This document shows, piece after piece, positions 25,015-32,396 of a DNA stretch of 35,811 bases (the stretch's first letter is position 1; every line of letters starts with the position of its first letter). The notes below the pieces were generated by a model. The model did not search any database. It was given only the letters and a program-made list of their open reading frames with translations, and was not told where the DNA came from. The stretch spans positions 1-35,811 of the forward strand of contig CAMBPQ010000029.1 in assembly GCA_945869735.1 (NCBI GenBank), given 5' to 3'. The DNA is from Planctomicrobium piriforme. Its GTDB lineage: Bacteria; Planctomycetota; Planctomycetia; Pirellulales; UBA1268. A program made the translations under genes and the position numbers.

Positions 25015-26193
25015 TCAGGCCTGTTCCGCGATGATCTTGTCGAGTTCTTCACGGAGCCGTGGCAGGATCGCCTCGTAGGGAAACGCACCGAGTTCGGCGC
25101 TCCGCTTCTTAAGGTTCACGTGCGTGGGCCCGCACCACAGGCCGAGATCGGCGTCGTCGGTCTCGCCTGGCCCGTTCACGCGGCAGCCCATCACCGCGAT
25201 CGTGATCCTGTGGTCGCGGGCGTAGGCGGTCATTTCCTTGACCTGCTTGGCAAGTTCGATGAAGGCCTCGTTCTCGACCCGTGAGCAACTCGGGCAGGAG
25301 ATGATGTTGAGCGACGCGAGGCCGTAGTCGACCACGCTCCGCACGCGGCCGGCGGCGATGTCGGCAAGGATCGCCTGGGCGGCGGCGATCTCCTGCGGCT
25401 TGTCGACGTTGGGCACCGTGAGCGACACCCGCACGGTGTCGCCGATGCCCCGGGAGATCAGCTGCTCGAAGGCGATCCGCGTCTTGATGATCCCATCAGG
25501 GGGCATGCCCGCCTCAGTCACGCCGAGATGGAGCGGCACGTCGGGCCGCTGGCTGCTGAACCGACGGTTGACCTCGATCACCTTCTGCGGATCAGAGTCT
25601 TTGAGCGACACGGCATACCGCGTGAAGCCGATCGAGTCGAGCAGGTCGCAATGCTCGAAGGCGCTGGCGAGCATCGGCCCGATCGAGTCGTCCTCAGCGA
25701 ACTGCTCTTTCTTCGCCGGGTCGACGCTGCCGCAGTTCACACCCACGCGGAGTGCGCAGTCATTGTCGCCGGCCACGCCGGCGATGAACCGCACCTTCTC
25801 CTGCCACGGCTTGGTCGGCTCGTGGTGGTAGAGGTGGCCGGGGTTGTAGCGGAGCTTGTCGACATGCGGGGCGACGTCGAGGGCGAGTCGGTAGTTTTCC
25901 TGGAGGTCGATGGCGAGGTTGGCCTGAGTTCCGGCCCGGATGGCGGGCAGCGCGGCGGCGTCCTTCTTTGAGTCGACGGCGATCCGCACCACCCCTGCCC
26001 CGGCCGCGTGCAGGGCGTTGGCCTGCTCGAGCGTGGCCTCGATGTTTTGCGTGTGGGTGGCGGTCATGCTCTGGGAGGCGATCGGGTGTCCGGCCCCGAT
26101 CGTGATGCTCCCGATCCGCACCGCCCGCGTTGGATGTCTCTTCAACTCGACCACGGCCTCTCCTCGCGACACACTGTGCTTTCCCGCCGACAC
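25015..26193 (-). CDS. ispG: 4-hydroxy-3-methylbut-2-enyl diphosphate synthase (flavodoxin/ferredoxin)
   Basis: A 392-aa [4Fe-4S] enzyme of the methylerythritol phosphate pathway, converting MEcPP to HMBPP. The TIM-barrel half has [14 protein letters not shown] and YNPGH. The cluster-binding half has CPSCSR (C300, C303) and GCRVNGPGE (C337, E344). The length and absence of an extra central domain match the short bacterial form. The start at 26193 is GTG; the first ~15 residues are variable, so a slightly later start is possible. It heads the seven-gene minus-strand run and is divergent from trmL over only 58 nt, so both promoters must be compact. Confidence 0.95.
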   Translation of the reverse strand: MSAGKHSVSRGEAVVELKRHPTRAVRIGSITIGAGHPIASQSMTATHTQNIEATLEQANALHAAGAGVVRIAVDSKKDAAALPAIRAGTQANLAIDLQENYRLALDVAPHVDKLRYNPGHLYHHEPTKPWQEKVRFIAGVAGDNDCALRVGVNCGSVDPAKKEQFAEDDSIGPMLASAFEHCDLLDSIGFTRYAVSLKDSDPQKVIEVNRRFSSQRPDVPLHLGVTEAGMPPDGIIKTRIAFEQLISRGIGDTVRVSLTVPNVDKPQEIAAAQAILADIAAGRVRSVVDYGLASLNIISCPSCSRVENEAFIELAKQVKEMTAYARDHRITIAVMGCRVNGPGETDDADLGLWCGPTHVNLKKRSAELGAFPYEAILPRLREELDKIIAEQA

Positions 26194-26251
26194 TTCCGGC
26201 GCTCTCCACCCTCAAAACAATAGCAGACGCCGTCCGGCCGGCGATACGCCC

Positions 26252-26731
26252 ATGCGGTATGTGCCCCGCCTCCATATCGTCCTGCACGAGCCCGAAATCC
26301 CTCCCAATGCGGGTAACGTCGGCCGAACCTCGGTGGCCATCGCGGCCAAGATGTGGCTCGTGCGTCCGCTCGGATTCCAGATCGACGACTATTACCTCCG
26401 CCGCGCGGGCCTCGACTACTGGGACGAACTCGAATGGGAGGTGGTCGATTCGTGGGCCCACCTTCAGGGGCGGCTCGCCGCCAGCGGTGCCGGCGGCATG
26501 TGGCTTTTTTCAGCCAAAGCCAAAAAGTCGTATCTCGACGTGACCTACGCCGAGGGAGACGTGCTCGTGTTCGGGAAGGAGTCGCAGGGGCTACCCGCCG
26601 AGATCACGGCGGCACATCCCGACCGTCTGTTGACGATCCCGTCGCGGCCGCAGGTCAGGAGCCTCAACGTCGCCAACTGCGCCGCGATCGTCGCCTACGA
26701 AGCGATCCGACAGTGGGGCGGCACGGTCTGA
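26252..26731 (+). CDS. trmL: tRNA (cytidine/uridine-34-2'-O)-methyltransferase
   Basis: A 159-aa SPOUT methyltransferase that methylates the wobble ribose of certain leucine tRNAs. The three SPOUT motifs are clear: PPNAGNVGRT at ~18-27, FGKESQGLP in motif 2 and RSLNVANCAAIVAYEA in motif 3, which forms the trefoil knot. The length is typical for TrmL, which lacks the extra RNA-binding domain of TrmH. The ATG at 26252 is chosen since the family starts just before the LHIVLHEPEIPPN strand. It is the only gene on its strand between ispG and the following convergent repeat. Confidence 0.94.
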   Translation: MRYVPRLHIVLHEPEIPPNAGNVGRTSVAIAAKMWLVRPLGFQIDDYYLRRAGLDYWDELEWEVVDSWAHLQGRLAASGAGGMWLFSAKAKKSYLDVTYAEGDVLVFGKESQGLPAEITAAHPDRLLTIPSRPQVRSLNVANCAAIVAYEAIRQWGGTV

Positions 26732-26745
26732 CACGGTCTTCAGAC

Positions 26746-26771
26746 GTCCCCACGGCGTCCGCCGTGGGGAC
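26746..26771. terminator. perfect palindrome after trmL
   Basis: GTCCCCACGGC and GCCGTGGGGAC form an 11-bp perfect stem with a 4-nt loop, 15 nt after the trmL stop. There is no T-tract on either strand, so it may be an intrinsic-like terminator, a 3' end stabiliser, or part of an extended form of repeat copy B, which starts 13 nt further on. Confidence 0.5.
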
Positions 26772-26784
26772 TGCCAGCCTCGAT

Positions 26785-26939
26785 CGCACCTGCCTTTGGT
26801 GGAGCGGCGAGATGGCACTTTGGAGGAGGGAGGCAAGGGGATCTGCGAACGCTGGAGAGCCACGGGCGTATCTTCGCCCCGGCGACAAGACTTTTGCCGC
26901 CCCCGAGCCGGCGAGTTACCAAAGTCGAATGCGCTCTAG
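26785..26939 (-). repeat. dispersed convergent-junction repeat, copy B (near full length)
   Basis: Read on the minus strand this starts GCTAGAGCGCATTCGACTT and ends CCACCAAAGGCAGGTGCG, matching copy A along its length. Its TAG (26936-26938) is the actual stop codon of the upstream minus-strand 99-aa gene. The GGCGGC/GTCGCC stem is kept relative to copy A with an A-U to G-U change. It fills the convergent gap between trmL and that gene. Confidence 0.8.
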
Positions 26940-27235
26940 CGGTAGCTGTTGTCGCCGTACTGCCGCACCCGCTCAGCGGCTCGATATGCATCGGTCCGTA
27001 GGTCGTTCCCGATGGCGGTGGCGCGATCTTTGTTGAAGTTGAACGTAGGCATACCGCCGTTAAACGAGATCGTGAGGATCCCGCTCGCGATCAGGAACGG
27101 GATCAGCAGGAGCAGGATTTTTGACCCAAACTTCGAGGTCGCGACTTTCTGCACCGGCGATGGAAGGCCCATCGTCGCGATGCCTGCGATTTGCTGCGTA
27201 TAGCTGGTCGTCGACTTCGTCTTTTTCTTGGCCAT
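26936..27235 (-). CDS. small single-pass membrane protein of unknown function
   Basis: A 99-aa protein. The N-terminus is basic (MAKKKTKSTT), followed by a region with conserved-looking GLPSPVQKVATSKFGSK. One membrane helix (ILLLLIPFLIASGILTI, ~40-56) is followed by a polar C-terminal part with NFNKDRATAIGNDLR and YRAAERVRQYGDNSYR. No signal peptidase site is evident; topology could be N-in. An AGGAG lies upstream of the ATG. It is downstream of the toroid-protein gene on the same strand (~147 nt), so co-expression is possible. I do not recognise the family. Its stop codon is supplied by the repeat. Confidence 0.65.
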   Translation of the reverse strand: MAKKKTKSTTSYTQQIAGIATMGLPSPVQKVATSKFGSKILLLLIPFLIASGILTISFNGGMPTFNFNKDRATAIGNDLRTDAYRAAERVRQYGDNSYR

Positions 27236-27279
27236 GTCACTCTTGCTCCTGGGCGTACCCTAGTCATCGGCAGTCGACC

Positions 27280-27299
27280 CAGCGGCGATTGAGCCGCTG
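27280..27299 (-). terminator. short perfect hairpin between the toroid gene and the 99-aa gene
   Basis: CAGCGGC and GCCGCTG form a 7-bp stem with a 6-nt loop about 84 nt after the toroid gene's stop. No T-tract follows on the minus strand, so terminator function is uncertain. Confidence 0.3.
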
Positions 27300-27382
27300 C
27301 GACGCCGCGGGTAGGAATGCCGTGGACCGCAGGGTTTGCGCAGAGGCCCGGACTTCCATCGGGGGGGCGCTGAGCCCGAAAA

Positions 27383-28996
27383 CTAAGGCGCCCGCGTCGG
27401 GCTCAGCACAGCGTCGCCATAGATCGGGAGATGGCGGTAGTAGACCTCCAGCATGAAGGTGCAGAAGCATGTCACAAACAAGCGACCACCGATGTGTCCC
27501 CACTTGTCGAGCGACGGATCCCAGGACCCCGCCTCGGGCCCCTTCCCGACCTGCTCCGTCGGGAGCACCTCCCGCATGCGGTCGTTCCATTGCCGCCAGG
27601 GGTCGGCCCCCATGTGGTGCGCCACCTGCGTGATGTAATACCACGCGTAGACGTCCTTGTCGTTCTCCCAGTCGATGAGCTTCGACGCGAGCAACAGCTC
27701 AAGCCCCTTGCTGAGCCGGCGATCATTCCGCTGCCAGCCGAGATACTGCCTGCAGAGCAATCCCTCGGCCGAAATCGCGTCGGTCACCTGCACGGGGGGC
27801 ATCTGCGGTGAATCGACTCGGTAGCCGTAGCGGGCGCCGTTCTCCACCGCCACGCTGTCGAGAAACCCCGAGATCCCCTCGAATGCCGTCGGAGGCACCT
27901 CGAGCCCGGCCATTTCGCCGCTCTTCAGCGCCATCATGTACCAGCCCGTCACCGACATGTCGCCGTCCTCACGGGGTGCGTAACGCCACGCGCCGTTGCG
28001 GCCCTGAGCCGCCACCGCATAGGCCAACGCGCGGCGAGCCGGCTCCGCATGAAACCCGTTCTTCGTCATGCCGAAAAGTTCACAGGCGGCGATCGTGGCC
28101 TGCGCATGGGAGTAGAGCGAATGATGCGAGGGAATCGGCGGGCTGAAATCAAAGTGGCCGTCGGGCAGCTGCCTGGCGACGAGTGCTTTCCAGCCCTTCG
28201 CCACGACGGCCTTGTGCTTCCCCTCCCGCGGCGTGTTGCCAGCGCCCTGGAAGGCGAGCAGCGCCATCGCCGTCGCCGCCAGCTTGTTTTCCTGCGACCC
28301 GCCGTCGATGTACGGTCCCTGGAGGCTCCAGAGCCCGTCCTTCTTATCCTGCTGCTTGGCGAGCCACTCCAGCGCACGGGCTACGGCCGCCTCGGTGGCG
28401 TCGCTGCCCCCGTAGGCGTTGACCAGCGCCTCGCGGCGGCCGACGTTCCGGCCATCGAGAAGCGAGCCCACGACCGGCGCTGTGGCTTCCGCCACGGCTG
28501 CTCCTGGCGCATCGATCGGTTCAGCGATGGCAGGTGGGGCCGCAATCGGATCCTCGACGGGCGGCTCCTCCGTCTTCACTTCCTCGGGCTCCGGCTCCTG
28601 CACCGGTTCTGGCTCGGGCACGATCTGCACACCGGGATCGGGCGCCTCGACGACCTCGGTCGACGCGAACGACAGGTCCAGGACGACAGTCTCCGGCTTT
28701 TTCGCTCTCACGATCCAGAGCGCCAGCGCGAGCAACACGACGATGTGGAGCGTGAGGCTTGCGGTCAGCGGCGGACTCCGCCGCACGAGCTCGTTGAGGC
28801 GGGCAGCCACACTCGCACGCACGGCTGGTTCGTCGCCGGTCCGGGCAAGCGACTCGTCCGACACCGCCGGCATCCCCGGCACCGCCCCCTCGGGTAGTTT
28901 TGGGGTGGCCCAGGGCAAACCGCCAACGAGCGTCGTGCGGCCCTGTCCACCTTTGGCGGAAAGGCCACGCGGGAGCGGCGGGGGCTGCGGATTCAT
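27383..28996 (-). CDS. TonB-like anchor fused to a terpene-cyclase-type alpha/alpha-toroid domain
   Basis: A 537-aa envelope protein. Residues 1-75 are a polar cytoplasmic part. A single membrane helix at ~79-97 contains SLTLH, that is S80-xxx-H84, the spacing of the Ser/His pair in the TonB transmembrane helix. It is followed by a Pro/Glu-rich stretch (VPEPEPVQEPEPEE, ~125-165), as in TonB. Residues ~200-520 form prenyltransferase/squalene-cyclase-like repeats (ALEWLAKQQDKKDGLWS, KLAATAMALLAFQGAGNT, ACELFGMTKN, VTGWYMMALKSGEMAG, DVYAWYYITQVAHHMG). The cyclase DxDD and DxTA motifs are not seen, so it is more likely a binding or structural toroid than an enzyme. Such repeat proteins are common in planctomycetes. 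Proton-motive coupling is inference. Confidence 0.75.
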   Translation of the reverse strand: MNPQPPPLPRGLSAKGGQGRTTLVGGLPWATPKLPEGAVPGMPAVSDESLARTGDEPAVRASVAARLNELVRRSPPLTASLTLHIVVLLALALWIVRAKKPETVVLDLSFASTEVVEAPDPGVQIVPEPEPVQEPEPEEVKTEEPPVEDPIAAPPAIAEPIDAPGAAVAEATAPVVGSLLDGRNVGRREALVNAYGGSDATEAAVARALEWLAKQQDKKDGLWSLQGPYIDGGSQENKLAATAMALLAFQGAGNTPREGKHKAVVAKGWKALVARQLPDGHFDFSPPIPSHHSLYSHAQATIAACELFGMTKNGFHAEPARRALAYAVAAQGRNGAWRYAPREDGDMSVTGWYMMALKSGEMAGLEVPPTAFEGISGFLDSVAVENGARYGYRVDSPQMPPVQVTDAISAEGLLCRQYLGWQRNDRRLSKGLELLLASKLIDWENDKDVYAWYYITQVAHHMGADPWRQWNDRMREVLPTEQVGKGPEAGSWDPSLDKWGHIGGRLFVTCFCTFMLEVYYRHLPIYGDAVLSPTRAP

Positions 28997-29046
28997 CCTT
29001 GCGGCCTACAAAACAGTGGGGTTATGCCGGGGTTCCACCCGTGGGC

Positions 29047-29075
29047 TTCTTTTCCATGGTTGGAGTGTGTATTAT
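29047..29075 (+). promoter_or_regulatory. possible sigma70-type promoter for the initiator tRNA
   Basis: TATTAT at 29070-29075 is one base off the -10 consensus and stands out in this GC-rich sequence. The -35 candidate TTCTTT (29047-29052) has a 17-nt spacing but is weak. Palindromes CCGATC/GATCGG and ATTCG/CGAAT lie between it and the tRNA. The tRNA would start ~59 nt downstream, requiring 5' processing. Confidence 0.3.
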
Positions 29076-29133
29076 TCCGATCAGTTGATCGATCGGATAT
29101 GCCATTCGAAGCGAATTGATCAACCAATACTGT

Positions 29134-29207
<74 letters not shown>

Positions 29208-29213
29208 CTTTAC

Positions 29214-29251
29214 GCCCGCCCGGCCATCCTGGCCCGGGCGGGCTTTTTTTT
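29214..29251 (+). terminator. intrinsic terminator of the initiator tRNA
   Basis: GCCCGCCCGG pairs perfectly with CCGGGCGGGC over a 10-nt apical segment and is followed by eight T residues (29244-29251). This is the clearest Rho-independent terminator in the window. A further palindrome CGCGGCA-TCG-TGCCGCG follows immediately. Confidence 0.93.
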
Positions 29252-29271
29252 GCGCGGCATCGTGCCGCGTT

Positions 29272-29379
29272 TCGCAGGGCACGCTCACGATCGACACCCA
29301 GACGGCCAAGGTCACGCTCCAGCATCAAGAGAACGACACCGAGGGCCGTGATTCAGCCCGGGAGTTCACGCTCTGGTGA
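29272..29379 (+). pseudogene. 3' fragment of an unidentified, probably phage-type gene
   Basis: An open frame without start reads TLTIDTQTAKVTLQHQEN and continues through EGRDSAREFTLW to a TGA at 29377-29379. The codon composition is protein-like, and the stop overlaps the next start in GTGA fashion, as between adjacent phage genes. Upstream it runs into the tRNA terminator, so the 5' part is lost. The family is not recognised. Confidence 0.4.
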
Positions 29380-29817
29380 CGCACCCTTCACCACCACGCT
29401 GTTTCGTCAGCCAAGAAGTACGGCGGCGAACCGGGCGAGTACATCCCGCTGCACGAATGGCTCGACGGCAGCAAGGCCCACATGGCTGACTTCCGGCACC
29501 GGGCACTTCGCCATCATTCCGAGGGCATTTTTCTGCTGGAAGAATTCTTCAGGATCACGACGGTGCTCTCGACCGGCCGTAGGCTCCCTGTGAGATCCAT
29601 CGGCGAGCAGCACGTTCTCGAAGACCTTGGCCGGATCCCCACGGTGCACGACTGGCTCGGGAACATTCGCCCGGAGCCATGGATGCTAGGAAAAGACCGC
29701 GAGCACGTCAGCGAGTCGTGGCGCCGGGAAACAGGCCGGAATTCACAACAAATACCGGGATGTACCTGCTCGGCCACTACTCGCGTCGGCTCGCGACGGG
29801 GCCCAACCGGCAGGTGA
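29376..29817 (+). pseudogene. DUF6915-like (phage-associated) gene with an early frameshift
   Basis: The frame ending at 29817 encodes HHHAVSSAKKYGGEPGEYIP, then LHEWLDGSKAHMADFRHRAL, then a middle with SIGEQHVLEDLGRIPTVHDW and IRPEPWM. I recognise this as the DUF6915 type found in phages and their relatives. The natural start would be GTG at 29376, giving M-T-H-P, but that frame diverges after CACCCTTC. One extra base near 29388 separates the start from the conserved body. The only in-frame ATG is at 29482, after ~30 conserved residues. The C-terminus beyond PEPWM also looks unrelated. It is probably a decayed relic. An assembly indel is the alternative. Confidence 0.6.
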
Positions 29818-29858
29818 GAGTGAAGGTGCCCGGTTGGTCATAACGCCGACCTTCACTC
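29818..29858. terminator. hairpin after the phage-type relic
   Basis: GAGTGAAGGT (29818-29827) and ACCTTCACTC (29849-29858) form a perfect 10-bp stem with a 21-nt loop. It directly follows the stop of the relic reading frame and borders repeat copy C. There is no T-tract, though the flank CACAAAA is mildly A-rich. It may function as a bidirectional terminator. Confidence 0.45.
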
Positions 29859-29860
29859 AC

Positions 29861-29915
29861 ACAAAACCCCTGCCGCCCCCGAGCCGGCGATATACCTCAC
29901 TCAAAAGCGCTCTAG
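29861..29915 (-). repeat. dispersed convergent-junction repeat, copy C (truncated)
   Basis: On the minus strand this reads GCTAGAGCGC, a diverged spacer, then TCGCCGGCTCGGGGGCGGCA, matching the first ~50 nt of copies A and B. The remainder is missing and replaced by the flanking hairpin. Its TAG (29912-29914) is the stop codon of the minus-strand beta-helix gene. Confidence 0.7.
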
Positions 29916-31858
29916 CGGCGGCGGGGCAGGATGCGGATGCCACTGGTGACGAGGGGCGTGAACGCGGGCACGGCGGGATTGCCGGCGAGGTCGGCGATCG
30001 CCGCGCCCGGCGGCAACGCGATCTGCCGCGTCAGACGGATGCCCGCCGGCGCCGACAGGCCTGGAGGCACCGTCCAGCGAAACAGCAGCCTGTCGGTACC
30101 GCTGCCGGAGACATATTCCGCCCGCTGGAGGGCGCGGCCGACCATGAAGGCCAGCCGCGGCCCGCCCACAACGGTCACCGCCTCGCTGAACCGTACCGTA
30201 AACACGAGAACGGCGCCGGGGCGATAGACGGCCGCCCGGGGGGCGACGACGGCCAGGATGCTCGGCCGCAAGGAGTCCACTGGCGGCGGGACCACCGGCA
30301 GCGGGTCGACGGGTGGCGTCACGCCCGCCGCGACGAAGGCGCCGGGCGCCTGCGGGCCGAGCCGGGCTACGCCGGCGTGATCGAACCGCACACTCATGTC
30401 GCTGCGGCCGACCGGCACGGCGGGCCGCGTGGGCGCGGCTGCCCAGGCGAAGCTGGGAATCACCACGCTGGTCGGGGGCACGAACGATGCGGCCAGCCGA
30501 TAGTCGCCGCCGGCAAGGTCGACAAACGCCGGCCGCACCGTGTTGATCGAGTTGGTCGCGACGACATCGGCCGCCAGGGCTGCCGGCTCGATACCCAACT
30601 CGTGCCCGACCGGGCCGTTCCAAATGAGATTGCCGCGGATCACGAGGCCGTCGTCGGCTCGGGCTGGAGAAGGGATATTGGAGCCGGCTGCCGGCGTTCG
30701 CGGTGCGGCCACGGCGAACTGCTGCCAGCGACTCGCGGCGCCCGGGTTGAAGACGACGTTGTTCACGATCACGACGTTCTTGTTGGGGATCGACTCCTCC
30801 CGGCCCGGCGTCGCCGTCCCCCAGCCACCGACGGTGAGATTGGCGGCGCAGGTCGCCGCGTCGCCGTCGCAGCTTCGCAGCCCGTGGACCACCTCGATCA
30901 CGTGGCTGCGGCTGCCCACGTTCACGAGCGTGTTGTGGGCCAGGAGGATGTTGAAGCCGCCGTTGACGCCGATCCCGGCGCCCTCGACGTCACGAATAAC
31001 ATTGTTCGTGAAGGCGATGTCGTAGGCCTCGTAGTGGAGCCAGGGGGCCACCATGAACTCGAAGCCAGTGCCCTGGCCGGCCGTGAACCCGCCGGTGCCC
31101 GCGTCGAAGAACTCGTTGCCGGTGATCGTGAGATAAGCCGAGCCCCCCTTGGCGTACATCGCCCAGTCGCCGGAGCGGTGGATCCGGCTGCCGACCACGT
31201 GGCCATACTGGACCGCCACGAAGTCGACCGCATTGTCCCAGGCGCCCGAGATGTCGCAGTGCTCGATGTAGACGTGCTGCGATTGATTGACCTTGAGGGC
31301 CTCCTGGGGCACCGCGTAGGTCGCGATCTGGCCGGTGCCACGGATCGTGGTGTCGCGGAGGAGCACGTGCGAACTGGCCTGGATCTGCACGACGTCGCCC
31401 CCGCCGGCGGTCACCTCGAGGCCCACGAGGTGAAGGTGGCGGCAGTCGAAGTTGTTGAGGCTCGGTAGCCGGGCCGTGCCGGGGCCGTCGGCGGCCCGGA
31501 TGATCACGGGCGCCGTGAACGTGCCGTGGCGGCTCTCCCAGAAGTGGGGCACGGCCGACTGGGGATAGGTGCCGGCCACGAGGTTGATCCGGACACCTTG
31601 GGAAAGCGTGGTCCGCGTGGGCACCCGGCGCCAGGCCTCGGATAGCGTCTGCACGGCCAGTTCTCGGGAGGCCCCGCTGCGAGCGTCGCTCCCGGCCGCG
31701 GGATCGACCCAGAGCTCAACCACGTCGGGCGAACCCGTGTCGTAGACGGGCAGGAGCCCCGTCCCGCTCATCACGCGACGCTGCTCGCAGGCCTCGAACG
31801 CGAGCGGCCGCGGCCGTCCGGCGAGTCGCCGGCGATGCCGAATCATGCAGGTTCCCAT
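29912..31858 (-). CDS. secreted right-handed beta-helix protein with C-terminal Ig-like region
   Basis: About 648 aa from the ATG at 31858; the ATG at 31846 and an upstream start at 31927 are alternatives. The Arg-rich N-terminus followed by LAFEACEQRRVMSGTG matches the short segment near the start of many planctomycetal exported proteins. Next comes WVDPAAGSDARSG, a common opening of parallel beta-helix (DUF1565-like) domains, then PbH1-type repeats over ~100-400, with phrases such as VLLRDTTIRGTG, YLTITGNEFFDAG, DIAFTNNVIRDVEGAGIGVN and VVIVNNVVFN. The last ~130 residues (VFTVRFSEAVTV, LTRQIALPPGAAIADLAGNP) resemble Ig-like repeats. Beta-helix proteins of this kind are often polysaccharide lyases or adhesins; no catalytic set is evident. 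The stop codon lies in repeat copy C. Confidence 0.82.
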   Translation of the reverse strand: MGTCMIRHRRRLAGRPRPLAFEACEQRRVMSGTGLLPVYDTGSPDVVELWVDPAAGSDARSGASRELAVQTLSEAWRRVPTRTTLSQGVRINLVAGTYPQSAVPHFWESRHGTFTAPVIIRAADGPGTARLPSLNNFDCRHLHLVGLEVTAGGGDVVQIQASSHVLLRDTTIRGTGQIATYAVPQEALKVNQSQHVYIEHCDISGAWDNAVDFVAVQYGHVVGSRIHRSGDWAMYAKGGSAYLTITGNEFFDAGTGGFTAGQGTGFEFMVAPWLHYEAYDIAFTNNVIRDVEGAGIGVNGGFNILLAHNTLVNVGSRSHVIEVVHGLRSCDGDAATCAANLTVGGWGTATPGREESIPNKNVVIVNNVVFNPGAASRWQQFAVAAPRTPAAGSNIPSPARADDGLVIRGNLIWNGPVGHELGIEPAALAADVVATNSINTVRPAFVDLAGGDYRLAASFVPPTSVVIPSFAWAAAPTRPAVPVGRSDMSVRFDHAGVARLGPQAPGAFVAAGVTPPVDPLPVVPPPVDSLRPSILAVVAPRAAVYRPGAVLVFTVRFSEAVTVVGGPRLAFMVGRALQRAEYVSGSGTDRLLFRWTVPPGLSAPAGIRLTRQIALPPGAAIADLAGNPAVPAFTPLVTSGIRILPRRR

Positions 31859-32009
31859 GGCGACGCTGTCCTGTCTTCCGAACGCGTTTGCCTTGCCCCG
31901 CTCGAATAGTAGCGAGGCAGCGACCACAAAGCCACCGACCTGCTCCCCTTAAACGAGGCCACTCCGGGAGTGAGAATCCTGGGTGGCCGTAACCAAGGGA
32001 GGGCAAGAG

Positions 32010-32282
32010 ATGCCACGAGGGAAGGCGAAGCACATTATCCCGAAGCTCCGAGAAGTCGAAGTTGAGCTGGGTAGGGGCAAGACTGTCGCCGAGGCAGTGA
32101 AGAAGATCGGCGTGACCGAGCAGACCTCCTACCGTTGGAAGAAGAGGTTTGGTGGTCTGCGGATGGATCAGGCGAAGCGGTTGAAGGAGCTCGAGAAGGA
32201 GAACTCCCGGCTCAAGCGACTGCTGGCGGACGCAGAGTTGGACAAGGCAATCCTTCGGGAAGTCGCCGAGGGAAAATTCTGA
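32010..32282 (+). mobile_element. IS3-family transposase OrfA (remnant element)
   Basis: A 90-aa OrfA with the HTH_Tnp_1 helix-turn-helix: KAKHIIPKLREVEVELGRGK, TVAEAVKKIGVTEQTSYRWK, then the leucine-zipper region DQAKRLKELEKENSRLKRLL and ending DKAILREVAEGKF. The ATG at 32010 has a strong GGGAGGG. The frame is intact, so the protein may still be made. It lies between the beta-helix gene and the ABC exporter, with OrfB almost entirely gone, so the element cannot transpose on its own. A 13-nt palindrome CACTCCGGGAGTG at 31960-31972 lies upstream; terminal inverted repeats are not demonstrable. Confidence 0.88.
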
Positions 32283-32360
32283 GCCCGCCGCATCGCCGCT
32301 CTTCTTCCAGCGGCGAAAGTGAGCTGGCACAGCGAGCCTGCGGCAGAGCCACGTCTCCCG
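32279..32360 (+). pseudogene. scrap of IS3-family OrfB
   Basis: In the -1 frame relative to OrfA the sequence starts LSPPHRRSS and ends near RACGRATSP. This is a weak but positional match to the OrfB start (LSPxRRRxAV, then a segment like SERRACRVLGQPRST) of this IS3 group. About 27 residues are recognisable with deletions. The DDE catalytic core is absent. The ABC permease starts ~37 nt later. Confidence 0.4.
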
Positions 32361-32396
32361 TCACGCCTCTTCCTCTGGGGCCGGTAGACTACCGGT

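Noticed and set aside
29834-31468. Long + strand open frame (544 codons) opposite the beta-helix gene
   Set aside because: The composition is Arg/Gly/His-rich with no fold, and the minus strand encodes clear beta-helix repeats. It is a high-GC shadow frame.
31928-32009. Left terminal inverted repeat of the IS3 remnant
   Set aside because: A palindrome CACTCCGGGAGTG is present, but no matching right end was found near 32360-32396, so IS boundaries cannot be claimed.
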